Origin: Cylicocyclus nassatus
Taxonomy: Eukaryota; Nematoda; Chromadorea; Rhabditida; Strongylidae
Direction: 5' to 3'
NCBI GenBank assembly: GCA_958299035.1
Contig: CATQJL010000223.1
Span: forward strand, 1,110,359 to 1,174,358
Length of the DNA stretch: 64,000 nt
In this document: positions 23,968 to 34,398 of the stretch, one piece after another
Layout: each line of letters starts with the position of its first letter
Numbering within the stretch: the stretch's first letter is position 1
Notes under the pieces: generated by a model
What the model saw: only the letters and a program-made list of their open reading frames with translations
The model's database searches: none
What the model was told of the DNA's origin: nothing
Translations under genes and position numbers: made by a program

Positions 23968-24572
23968 TTCTCACAAACAGCTACTACATTCGTAATCAGC
24001 ATGCTCAGTTACCCCGCTGTGCAAACTCCCAGCCGCGTAGCTCAAACTTTGCGAAAAAAATCGAGAAAATCGATAGAAGCAATGGACGATTTCAAAAACT
24101 AATTTTGTTTTCGAAATCCCCATGCTCATTTACCCCCCTGTGCCAACTCCAGCCCCGCAGCTCAAATTTCGGTCCATATGGTTTATTCGACATGCTAATT
24201 ACAAATATCATCTCTCTCTGCATATTGGGACCTTTTCATAGAGTTGTGGAGATTTGTTAAACTTTGTCTAGGGTGGTCATTTAGCGCGCTGAACATAAAT
24301 ATCATGTTGATTTCGCAGGATGGTGCATTTTCTTGGGTTGCGGTGGGTGTAGATGGGTCGAAGTTCCAGATTTGCTCAAAAACCTGTAACGGTTCACAAG
24401 TATACTGCTTATGGAATATGAAACCTGCTCGCTGTCATAACGCATTAGTGAAGTTATGGTGAGTTGCAGGATTTGGATGGACAGGGCCAATTTAGATCCA
24501 GATATTTATGAAATGGGGGCAACGGTCGTTTTGCATGGCGGTCTCCAGCGCCACCTGATAACCTGTCACAAC

Positions 24573-24770
24573 GTGTAACGCACGCGGCAAACCTCCCCTC
24601 CCCCTGATTTGCTTAGGCAAAAGCCGCCGAAGGGTGTATCGCACGCGACAAGTCTCCCTCCCCCTATTTCTGCTTACACGAAAGCCGCCGAAGAGTGTAT
24701 TGCACGCGGCAAATGTCCCTCCCCTTATTTCTGCTTTGGCAAAAGCCGCCGAAGGATGTATCGCAAGCGG
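24573..24770 (+). repeat. 61-bp tandem repeat, more than three copies
   Basis: GTGTA(A/T)CGCACGCGGCAA recurs at 24573, 24634, 24695 and (diverged) 24756, separated by C-rich and GCCGCCGAAG segments. A shorter version of the same repeat lies before the gap (about 21985-22096), where the primer cuts it. Confidence 0.85.
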
Positions 24771-25259
24771 CGTGGTCCCATAAGGAAAACATTACGGTCG
24801 TGGGAAACTTTTATACCACACGAATTGCCTTTATCGCGAGGATTGAGCACGATATTGTTTGGACAGCACTTTAGGTAATTCCCTGCCAAGGTTTCAGGCA
24901 GGTTTATGATTTTTACCCGCTGCCACGCGATGACTATGATATTGTCATCAGCGGCTCAAATAACCCTCATATACCGAGTTTGAGCAAGATCCGTCACAAA
25001 AACATTTTGGGGCCCGAATAGCCGAATAACGTCATCAATTTTTAGAATTATCCTTACTTTTTATCGATTTTATTGTTTTTTTGTGCAAAGTTTAGCTACG
25101 GGGCTGGGGAGTTGGTGAGGAAGGTAGGTGAGCATACTGATTACTCACGCAGCGGGAATAGGGAATGTAGAAGTGGGCACAGGTAAAGGTGTACAGGGAT
25201 AGAAATGGAACCTTTATCGTTTTTGACAGGGCCAGGCGGAGGCCGGGTAAGCCAGCTAG

Positions 25260-26227
25260 TCCTTCATAAACAGCTGCAAAAACAAGACCATCAAGGAAGA
25301 CCTACATGGAATTACTAGAAAATTTGGTCGCTTGCAAAATTCGGATTTGAACTACGACACCATCAATCAATCTACCTTCCTCGCAAAGGACTACTGAACG
25401 CTAGAACTGCGGCGCAGCTACATAAAGACTTGTTTCATTGCGGCGTCAACCATCTAGTTTGGAATAAATGATTATTGCGTTTGCGCTAAAATATATCCAA
25501 TTCGAGTGAATTATCTCGAACAAGTGAGGCAGTGCAAAGGTAAAAACACAAAAGTATTTGAACCTACACCTGCGCAACTTATGAGGCTATCGCACTGTTT
25601 ACTAGATCAGAAGGTGGCCGCAGTAGAGGCCGTTCCAATGACCATATTTCCCGTTGGGCGGTCAAACTTAGCTCAAAATTTGCCATAACTTCTTTCAGAG
25701 AAACGATTAGCAGAAGCGGAAGGTCAGATTCGGAATCAGCGTTCGAAGACGGGTGTAAAGGTATGCATCTCGTCAAAAGGCCACGGACATTGAGTGTCGT
25801 TCCCTGTCAGTGTAAAATTGCCTCGCAAAAATCACATTTTCACAGGAATTTCCAAAATAGTCATTATTTAGTTGAAGAACGTGTCTTTCGGTTGTTCTTC
25901 ATTTTACTGAACCTGGATAAAGTTTCAGTGAGAAATCGAGTTGTCAACATTCCAAAAGCAAGGCTCACTAAACTCTAAGAACAGATGCTGCAGCTATGTT
26001 CGCTCAATTATGGAGTTTTGCTGAGATTCAATTAGAAGAGTTCAATAGGAAGATAAAACCGTAATCTTGGGTAAGTCTGCTGGGGCAATGCTGAATCACT
26101 TCAAAACTTGGCTTCCCAAATATTCTATTTAGAAAATCCGCAATTTAGTGCAAACGTTACTTGATCACAAGCATCATTTCGTATCATCAGAAATGGCCGT
26201 TCTCTAAAAAATTTCTTCCACTTCCAG
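25260..26227. other. Mostly unassigned; relic of a fold-back element near 25690-25830
   Basis: No convincing gene. GGAATCAGCGTTCGAAGACG and AAAAGGCCACGGACATTGAG (25731-25790) resemble the interior of the fold-back element at 44856-45642 (around 45430-45490). A diverged or truncated copy of that family is likely. A short frame near 25980-26050 reads protein-like but has no convincing splice sites. Confidence 0.45.
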
Positions 26228-26621
26228 CGTTATGGATATTTCCGCACGGGACTCTAGCAGCTCTTGTGAAATCGTTGGAGTGCTTTGGCGATTTCACAAG
26301 AGCTGTACAGTCTCTACTGCAGCACTTTGCTTCCTGAAACATCGTTCAGGTGAGTTTTCACATTTTCGCCTAAATATCATTTCGTATTTCAAACACGAAT
26401 TGAAATCTGGTATCTACACCTCATGGAAATGAGTTAAGACGGTGAAAATTAGCCAAAAAACTCGTTCTAATTTTTTTTATGACTGCGATGAATGCAAAAA
26501 TTGACATTTGCCGAAAAATCAGTAAATTACAGTTTTTTTCTGAAGTATCAATATTTGATGATATTACAGGAACTCCTTGCGAATTCCCCACAACTGATTT
26601 TGCGACTCGTCATTTAAAGAG
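26228..26621 (+). CDS. Candidate pair of coding exons of an unidentified host gene
   Basis: Possible exons 26228-26349 and 26570-26621 separated by a 220-bp intron. The first has an acceptor TTCCACTTCCAG and donor CAG|GTGAGT. The second has an acceptor ATATTACAG and a strong donor GAG|GTAAGT. The reading phase fits across the intron and both exons are open in that frame (about 40 plus 17 codons). The peptide includes LWRFHKSCTVSTAAL. I do not recognise the family, and neither start nor continuation is certain. The DNA is not visibly repeated elsewhere in the window, unlike its surroundings. Transcript data would decide. Confidence 0.3.
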
Positions 26622-27099
26622 GTAAGTTGATTTCATTAATTGCTGTAAAGTTCTTTCTCTCCAACTCGAATTCGAATCTTGCAAATTCTTTACTTTGTTA
26701 TCCAAAATTTTGCTGATCTCTATGCTTTTCTGGGTCCTCATGATTTTTTTTGCACGTAAAACTCTTCGCACTCATCCATTCTATAAGAACTATCGAAACT
26801 TTTGCGATCCGCTCCTCACAACACATCATTTTTTTTCTTTTCTTTTCTCTACTCCAAACCTAGTTTTTTGAATTATTTCCGAAGTCAGAATCTATTGGGT
26901 TGCCAGCCAAATTTTGACCATCCTTTCCTTTCTTGTCTTAGATTCTGTTCTCATGTAATTTCATTTCTTCTTCACTCCTATCATTTGGAATTTTGTATGC
27001 TTTTAATTGAATTCTGCTTGCTAATTTCTGTGCAAAATCACTTTTTTCCGAGATCCTACTCCACTTGTGCCTTTAACTTGAGTGAAAGGGACGGTCCGC

Positions 27100-29588
27100 A
27101 ACCGTCTGATTTCGTAAGTTTGCCCAAAATGGTCTTTGCGAGATTGGGTTGTAATATTTGAAAAGAAAATCTTACAAGCATTCGAAAAAGCATTAAAATC
27201 CCAGTAACTGCTTTCATCGAACAATTTTCATTGAATCGCGGCAACGGTAAGATCGCGACAAATCGTCACGATTTTTCCGTTCGCGACGATTCAGTGAAAA
27301 ATAAAATCGCGCTTCCATAAATTTTTACACAGAATCTTCCCTTTTTTGATTTATTTTCCATCACTCCTGGTTTGTTGTTGCTTTGAAATTACAAATAAGA
27401 AGGTGAAAGTGTGAAAGAAGAATTAAATTTTATTCATTCACGAGAATGAGACAATTCTCTCGAGATCTTTCTGTCGCGGAGATTTAAGATAACTCCTTTC
27501 AGTAGAAGTAAATTAAGATTGGTGGTTTTTCGAATTCTAATAATATTCTTACTCCAAATATCATCATTAGTGGTAAAGTTATCTTGAATATTGATAAATA
27601 ATGTTCGAACTGATCTTGACGAAACTACTGAACCCTGTAACTTGGTTTAAAATAATTTTTCGATATTGGATGGAGATACAGTGCTGGCCAAAACTATACG
27701 TCTACCCTGAAAACTGCCGTAACTTATCTGCTTCTCAACGAATTGATCTGAAATTTGGTGCAGCTGCGTGTTCAACAGGCTACCATCAGCAACTAGAACT
27801 GATCCCGTTTTTGTTTGATTATTCAGGAAAAAATCAGAAATTTCGAAAAAAGCAGGCTTGAAAGTTGGCCAAAACTATACTTCCACTTAAGGTTTCTGTC
27901 CACTAAAGTAATTCTAGGCTTCCAAAGTTTTTTGTGCATTTACATAATTAAAAGTCGAAACAGTCGCTTTAGTCCAGCTGTGTCATACCTTTATAAGAAA
28001 CGTTTATCTGCTTTTTTTCGCTTAAAAATACTTTCATGCGTATTTTGTTCCCCAGATTGTGTTTTTATGGGTGATTTCGCAGTTCTTTGACTGTTTGGAA
28101 ACGATAGGGCTTCTATCTTATAAATGCTTAGCGAAGTGAGAACTAGAAAAAAAATTTAAGTTTTCATATTTTAAAGGGCACCCGACATAGACCTAACAGC
28201 AAGCCTGCGCTCACATTTTTGCTTTTAAACTCTTTCTGCAATGTTCTCATGAGCGTGGAGTAAAGCAACAACATTGTTGTACGTATGAGAGTCCGGATGC
28301 AGTGGTTGCAGATTTCCGCAGGTCTTAGCATGCAGGCTAATTGAGGAATTCATCCTGCAAAAACTGATTTGCAAAAAGCTTTGAACTTATTTTTGGTTCT
28401 GACCGTGATACTCATGTGAGTCACAAGGCATTATACAATACAGGGTGTTTTCACTATCTAGCACTAAAGAGTGACAAAAAATCAGGAAAGGCTCCAATTG
28501 GTAAGTATTTTGGGATTGCCTAAATATTATCACTGAACCGCGAAGATCTATGCTTTGAAAACGAAGCAAAATATACTTGGCGAACAATCGTAAGTATAGT
28601 GTACAAACTTCTTTTTATGCAAACAATGCTTTACATCATTTTGAGCTTACAAAAATAGCATAAACCTATTTTGAAGGCAAAAATTTGAGCGCAGACTTGC
28701 TGTTGGGTCTATGTCGGGTGCCCTTTAAAATATGAAAACTCAAATTTTTTTCTAGTTCTCACTTCGCTAAGCATTTATAAGATAGAAGAAGCCCTATCGT
28801 TTCCAAACCAGTCAAAAAACTGCGAAATCACCCATTATAACACAATCTCGGGAACAAAATACGCATGAAAGTATTTTTAAGCGAAAAAAAGCAGATAAAC
28901 GTTTCTTATGAAGGTATGACACAGCTGGACTAAAGCGACTGTTTCGACTCTTGATTATGTATATGCACAAAAAACTTTGGAAACCTAGAATTGCTTTAGT
29001 GGACAGAAACCTTAAGTGGAAGTATAGTTTTGGCCAACCTTCAAGCCTGCTTTTTTCGAAATTTCTGATTTTTTCCTGAATAATCAAACAAAAACGGGAT
29101 CCGTTCTAGTTGCTGATGGTAGCCTGTTAGACACGCAGCTGTACCAAATTTCAGATCAATTCGTTGAGAAGCAGATGAGTTACGGCAGTTTTCAGGGTTG
29201 ACGTATAGTTTTGGCCAGCACTGTATTTGAAGAATATTACAAGGATTCCAAAAAACTGTCAAATGTTCAAAACTTGCTTCTATAAAAAAGGTTTTTTTTA
29301 CTCTCCGCAATGGAAAGACCGCGAGAGAACATAAACAACATGGAGCATGAACCAAAAATGGAAAGAATCTATGTAAGCGGAATTTACTGAAGCGCGGTCT
29401 CATTTTTCATCGAATCGCAAATCGTGACGATTCGTCGCGATCATTCCGTCGCCGCGATGTAATGAAAATGTTTGATGAAAGCAATTATTGAGAGTTCAAT
29501 GCTTTTTCGAATGCTTGTAAGATTTTCCTTTCAAATATTAAATTCAATCTTGCAATCATTTTCGACAAAGTTATGGAGTCAGACGGTT
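27100..29588. mobile_element. Older inverted-repeat element (AACCGTCTGA ends) hosting a Tc1-type insertion
   Basis: About 220 bp at 27100-27325 recur inverted, with moderate divergence, at 29388-29588. Shared segments include AAAATCTTACAAGCATTCGAAAAAGC and ATCGCGACGAATCGTCACGAT, in either orientation. The ends read AACCGTCTGA and TCAGACGGTT. No target duplication was recognised. The Tc1-type element at 27679-29223 sits between the arms. Confidence 0.7.
27679..29223. mobile_element. Tc1-type fold-back element, 1545 bp
   Basis: Ends CAGTGCTGGCCAAAACTATA and reverse complement, flanked by TA (27677-27678 and 29224-29225). The first 15 bases equal the start of the C. elegans Tc1 terminal repeat as I know it. 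The inverted arms are long, reaching at least GGGCACCCGACATAGACCTA near 28177 and its complement near 28715, so each is over 500 bp around an approximately 500-bp centre. No transposase frame of the usual 340-residue length is present, so it is non-autonomous. Confidence 0.9.
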
Positions 29589-29611
29589 TCATCAAGGATT
29601 GATTTCTGCAG

Positions 29612-29814
29612 ATTCTCTTCTCAAGTCAAGTGAGAGGCTTGGTTGTAGCACCGCGATTAAGGAATTTTCATTCAAAAATTCTTTCAATGAAAGCACAGAA
29701 TCAAAGACTTTGGTTCTGTCGCAAGACTTGATCGTATCAAGTGAAGATAGAGACTGCTTCAACTTCTTGAAATGTCATCAATCGAAGTTTCACAAAATAT
29801 TGAGCAATGATTAA
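29612..29814 (+). CDS. Candidate terminal coding exon, unidentified
   Basis: A 3' splice site TTGATTTCTGCAG precedes a frame of about 67 codons ending in TAA at 29812-29814. The composition (Ser, Lys, Asp and Glu rich, varied codons) looks protein-like and no repeat copy is seen in the window. It starts 24 bp to the right of the older inverted-repeat element. If it belongs to the gene suggested at 26228-26621, the transposons at 27.1-29.6 kb would be intronic, but an intermediate exon would be needed to match phase. No domain is recognised. Confidence 0.3.
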
Positions 29815-29943
29815 ATTAGACTGCCTCTGCTCCCCACTACCGCAGTTTCCGAGTTTAAGTAATTTTTTGCGTTTCCTTTTTTCCCTAATCCTAAACTCAA
29901 TCAAAATCTGCGCGTTTTTGAAACTATTGGCGTGGCAAAAACC

Positions 29944-30325
29944 TTTTTACGAATTTTTGTTCCGTACTACTTCCGTACTACGCCCCTGTCATGAAAAAAA
30001 ATCAAAATTTATGATTTTCGGAGAAGTTTTAGAGTTCCAATGCTTTCCCGAGCTTTTCTACAAATTTCTGTTCCGTGGTGCCTCCGTACTACGCGTCTGT
30101 CGCGAGAAAAATCAGATTTTATGGTTTTTGGAGGAATTTTGCAGTTTCAGTGCATTCTCGAGCCCTTTCTATAATACAATTATCTGTTCCCTACTACGCC
30201 ACAAAGTCATGATTTCTAATTTCTTGAGAAAAACTCAAAGTTTTACTGCATTTTCGAGCCTTTCTTCAACTTTTTGTTCCGGTCTACGCGTCTGTCACGA
30301 AAAAACTCAAAATTTGTGATTTTAA
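29944..30325. repeat. Degenerate tandem repeat, about four copies of 60-114 bp
   Basis: TTGTTCCGTACTACGCGTCTGTC-like sequence followed by GAAAAAATCAAA, TTTATGATTTT and a TGCATTCTCGAGCCTTTC tail recurs from about 29944, 30058, 30169 and 30263. The 170-codon frame across it is a by-product of the repeat. Confidence 0.75.
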
Positions 30326-30419
30326 ATATTAAAATTGCGATTAGCATAGTGCTTCTTTCATGAGTTATTTCAGATTTATGAGCAACTAATTTTCCAATGT
30401 TCGTCAGAAAATGTGAATA

Positions 30420-30749
30420 TGTAAAAAAACAGAGAGAGAAGGTGGTTTGGTCCCTTTCCCTTATGCGGACGACGCACACCGAGAAGCAGATTGAGTTTTA
30501 TCAAAAAACACAAAAGAACACAAGGAAGATCATTAACCGGCGAAAAACGAGGTGCCGCCACACGAGATTCAAGTGAACAACGAAACTGACGCAACACTTG
30601 CACTAAGGTCCGCCAAGATGGCGAGTGGTCCTGCCGCGAGCAGGGAACGCGGCAGACGATAACATTCAAAACAACACGAAACAATATAAATGGATTAAAA
30701 GAACTATCGCAGACACGCTATCATCCTCAATCGCCTTCTCATCTTTACA
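30420..30749 (-). repeat. 3' LTR of the retrotransposon (330 bp)
   Basis: Plus-strand sequence starts TGTAAAAAAACAGAGAG and ends CATCTTTACA. It matches the LTR at 34399-35186 apart from substitutions and small indels, and contains the uninterrupted site ACAATATAAATGG that is split by a MITE in the other LTR. Confidence 0.9.
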
Positions 30750-30885
30750 CGCCGCTCCTCGAAGAAAGTTACCTCCGGAAACTCGTCGATAGTCCTGTCC
30801 TCCTTGGTCCGCGAGTGGGGCTTGCTTCAGGTGCATCTTCATTCCCGAATGTGCGTAAATTCCAGCTTCGGCAGTCTTCTTCTGT

Positions 30886-32300
30886 TCACGCCTCCTTCGT
30901 TTTCTTGATCGGCACCCATTTTCTTTTTCTTCCTGTTCCGTAACTCGAATGTCGGCAAGTTCGATGCAGCTTCTCGAAGTCCAGGGTGCGTCGCGGGACG
31001 TAGCTTCGTAATCGCGTCTTCCATGGTCCATGTTGATCCATCTCCTTGGCGTCGTATCCTGCTAGCGTCATGTTGGCACGATCCTCGCAAATACCGTATT
31101 CGCAAGGATGGGGGCAATGAAGCAAGTCCATCGGCTCTCCGACCTCGATTCTGCAACACGAGACTTTAGAGTTAGAGTTTGTGACTTTTCTAAGTCTACA
31201 CCTTCTTGCTTTGCCCTTAGTTGCCCTCACAGGCTTACTGTCAACATTCTGAGGCTTACTTAGCTGATTCTGAACGCGCTCAGGGTTATCATTCGCCTTT
31301 ACCTGCTTGATCGAGGAGCTACTACTTTCACTCAATTCGTTCACTTCAGATGGCCCTGTCCGAACGTTGACAAGTTTGGGATGTTTTGATAGAGCTTCCC
31401 CTATGATCACCTTCATATTTACCCGGTCGCCTGAAGTCAACGGTCTCTCGTTGATTTTGCTTTTTCTGGATGAGAGTTTCTGCTTCCGCACCGATTCATT
31501 TCTATTTTTCCTTGGTCGCTGAAGAGGACGAGGCACTCTTCTCGGTGGATTTGATGTGGTCCGCTCTACAACTTTACCGACACGGTATATTCTTGGTGCC
31601 AATATATTGGTGACGGAGCTTCTTACTGCACCGTTTGCAGTGTTGCAATGCGAGCCGGGAACTAATGCAACGCTAGACCGCAACACCTATGTCCGTTCGG
31701 TCTGCCTAGTCAGCTTCAATCCTTTGCTTCCACCAGCTCTGCTGTAGGCGCATGCGGCTACTTTGGCGTGCCGCGATTCCATAGCCTTCTTGGGATCTCT
31801 GGCACGCTTGTTATGCCATGCCCCTTGTTCTGGTGGTTTCCCTTCGCCCTTGCAGGGCTGACCTCCTCTGCAGATCGAATAGCCGATTGCGTGCAGGATA
31901 TTTGTCCCCAGCCCTACCCTATTATCTCCTCCTTTTCTAACAAAGAAGGCAGCTCGGCATCGAGTTCCGTTGTTTATGCTTAGGGTCAGACGAATGGCAT
32001 CTTTGAATCTCAACAAATTGCCGCAAGCATCGTAACTGGTGGATATTCCTGTGGCGGAATCTGTTCCACATCTCTATCTATGTTAAATCCTTTTCGCTGT
32101 GCTGTCAACAGCAGATCGAGAGGTATGATCTGATTTGTGATCCAGAATCTACCAGTGCTTCCCTTTTCAGGCCAAGAAACTTCACCGTTTCTAGTGTCTG
32201 GCTGCCCACTAGATCACTAGCTTTCTTCCTTGCGACAATACTGCATGCCTAGTGCCGCAGTACGGTGGAAAAAGATCCTGCATCAGGTACATTCGTAGCG
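30886..32300 (-). pseudogene. Remnant of protease and downstream polyprotein region
   Basis: On the minus strand a retroviral-type aspartic protease motif (Asp-Ser-Gly, Asp codon 32147-32149, preceded by Ala-Leu-Val) lies downstream of the zinc knuckle. The frame changes soon after it and a stop lies before it. Further open segments at 31687-32016 and 30886-31686 (266 codons, Arg/Lys-rich, then a Cys/His-rich stretch near the end) probably continue the polyprotein linker. No YxDD reverse transcriptase motif or integrase signature is visible. The Cys/His part could be an altered nucleic-acid-binding or envelope-like region; I cannot tell which. Confidence 0.65.
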
Positions 32301-32316
32301 TCGCCTCTGCCTTCCC

Positions 32317-33922
32317 TTAAACCCCTGGGAATGTACTGGATGATTGGGGTTTCCTTGCAATCCCTTTTAAAATGTCCAGGCTTTTTGCAGTTGTAACAGA
32401 GCAATTCTCGGTCCTTTGATCCGTTCTGCTGCGTGTTCTGTTGGGGTTCTCCTGACCTGTGCGTTCTTGGTGCTCCTTTTTGGCTATCGTTTGACCCTTG
32501 TGCTCGCGCCCTTGTGCCGTTTGTCGTCCCCGCGGAAATTGTTTGGGCTTGTTTGTGGCCTCCTGCTTCAAGTGCAGTGCCACTTCCCCACTCCTCTCTA
32601 TCTGCTGTGCAAGGGCCTTGAGCTTCTCATATGCTTCCTCCGCAGGGGTCTGTTCTACCTCCGTAAAGAGTTCAACGTACTCCGGCCACTCCGTAAGTTG
32701 TGCAATCAACTCTCCGGTCCGCAAAATGGATAGCTCCCTTTCCGACGATTCGGCGTAAGCTGCCCTGGCCAGCTGTTCCTGCCGAACTCAGTACTCTGAG
32801 AAACTTCCCGAGCACAGAATGTTCTTGAGGCTAATGTAGGCCTCCATTCTGTTCGCAGACTCATTTTCCTTGAATTTGGCTTTCAACCCAGCTACGAATT
32901 CCTGAAAAGTTCCTTCCCGAACCTCTAGAGGGAGAGTCTCTACCACAACCCGAGGTTGTCCCGCCAGCTTTGAGCATAACAAGTGAATGAGCATATCATC
33001 CCCCAAGCTCAGCCCCCCATATTTGATCATAAAAGAGCGCAAAAATTTGTCGAATCCTTTGCCTTGCGCGTTATCAAACACTGGGACATCTGGCAGAGCC
33101 ATTGCTGTAAAAGCAGAGCACATTACATTTGTTAACCCCGTTTCCGAATTGAGTGTTTCATTCCTACCTTGGGACTTCAGCCTCCACGTCGTGGAGGGGA
33201 ATCCCGGCAGTCTTGGCGGCTCTCTCACGGGCTGCTCTCTCTGCAAAGCAAGAATTACTCGTCACTGCGGCAAAATATTGCGCCTTATTTGCGCAGTACT
33301 ATCGCTTGAGTGATTACCTCGTGCCGTTGCGATCAATTCTGCCATCTCCAGGTTTCTTGGGACTTCACCAGTGTGGACTTGTCTTAGCGCGTCTTGGAAA
33401 CTAGTCGATGGCTTATCGCCAGGTTGCACTGCACTGCGGCTCTGAAATAACCCTGCATTGGCTATTTCCAGACTTTCTACACCCGTTCGCGGCTCCTCTA
33501 TTCGCGAATTTTCGACCGCTAACTCTAGGATGCGCTGCACGCTCTCTACTACTTCGGTTGAGTCTACCGCAAGAAGTTGACAGTTTTCGCATTGCGCAAT
33601 CTTCATATTGAGCTTGCTCTAACGTTTCGAGCCAATTTTTCTCCAGCTGGTCTAGATCCACGCTTTTGAGATCACCAAGCTCTTTACCTAGCTGCTCAAT
33701 TTTGCGGGCTTCTGACTCTAGTCTGTTGCAGACATCGCCTATTTGCCGAAACTCAGCGCCCGTACTTCTAGGGCTTTTTTTAGGCTCCGCTTTTCGCGTA
33801 CTTTTACCCACAAGGTTGCGCATGTCAGCTACGCATTCGCCTATGCTTGCAGATATCATGTTTACCTGAGGTGCTTGTTTTTCAGCCAGTTGGCGCACCA
33901 GGCCGGCAATCTGCGCTTGCAT
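32317..33922 (-). pseudogene. Degraded gag gene of the LTR retrotransposon
   Basis: Open segments 33413-33922, 33262-33606, 32788-33246 and 32317-32724 succeed each other. The last three share one frame and are separated by stop codons; the first is shifted by one base near 33600. The region around 32850-33110 resembles retrotransposon capsid: a segment beginning with Pro-Val-Phe, an aromatic-rich helix, then LAGQ and a KFKEN-type helix. The C-terminal end holds a CCHC zinc knuckle (C-x2-C-x4-H-x4-C, 32357-32398) in another frame. The gene therefore has at least two frameshifts and two stops and should not make a full protein. Confidence 0.8.
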
Positions 33923-34380
33923 TCTTCCATGCGCTTGCCTTCATTGCCATCTAACAAAAGCATGGCCTCCATCTCTTCGTCAATGGATTCGGCCGTTTTC
34001 CTGTAACAGGAACAATCAATCCGTATCGACAGACTTTCTGTTATCGATCGGCGCGGAGATTACTGCTTCACTCGACTCTGAAGCTAGTAACAAAAGCTCC
34101 TATTCACCCCACGGTGATGCACAGGTCCCCTCGTGCAGAGGTTCCCCTTTACGTGGGTCTGCTTTCCGCCTCCGCAGATAATCTGTGGATTGATCGGCAG
34201 TTCACCTCACGGTGATTACAAGTACCACCTCGATCAGAGGTTCTCGTACCCTTTATGTGCTATGAGAGTCTTCCACGGATGACCTGTGGATCGACAAGCA
34301 CACTTAGGTCCGCAAAAGAGAACAAAAGAAAAGAAAATTTCCTTCAAAAAAAGACTTGCAAAAGAAAATTTCCCTTTTTT

Positions 34381-34398
34381 AGTTTTGTTCGGCCCCCA
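34381..34398 (-). other. Putative primer binding site
   Basis: On the minus strand, TGGGGGCCGAACAAAACT follows the CA end of the 5' LTR with no spacer. TGG complements the CCA tail of a tRNA. The first seven bases, TGGGGGC, are shared with known tRNA-Pro binding sites; the rest diverges. Confidence 0.55.

Larger units (their letters stand above)
18822..25259 (+). mobile_element. Helitron A, non-autonomous, nested and gapped
   Basis: The 5' end reads TCTTATATA, is interrupted by a mariner element, then resumes TATAAAGCTGAATGTCTG, matching the 5' ends of the Helitrons at 56066 and 59013. The 3' end GGCGGAGGCCGGGTAAGCC-AGCTAG (25234-25259) matches theirs and is followed by T. The base before TC is G, not the A seen at the other two copies. 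The body has CTACGGGGCTGGG modules of about 120 bp and TATCGATTTTATCG tracts. Sequence around 21150-21230 recurs inverted around 24960-25030, so the element is internally palindromic. No Rep/helicase frame is visible. Because of the gap and duplicated flanks, its true length and unity are uncertain. Confidence 0.7.

Noticed and set aside
27053..27113. A third exon in phase with the 26228-26621 pair
   Set aside because: Phase fits and the donor TTC|GTAAGT is fair, but its acceptor is weak (TTCCGAG) and its 3' part lies in the terminal repeat of the element starting at 27100, whose other copy at 29588 reads differently.
29807..30319. 170-codon plus-strand frame
   Set aside because: Lies over a degenerate tandem repeat and MITE relic; low-complexity, Phe/Leu-rich peptide without a recognisable domain.
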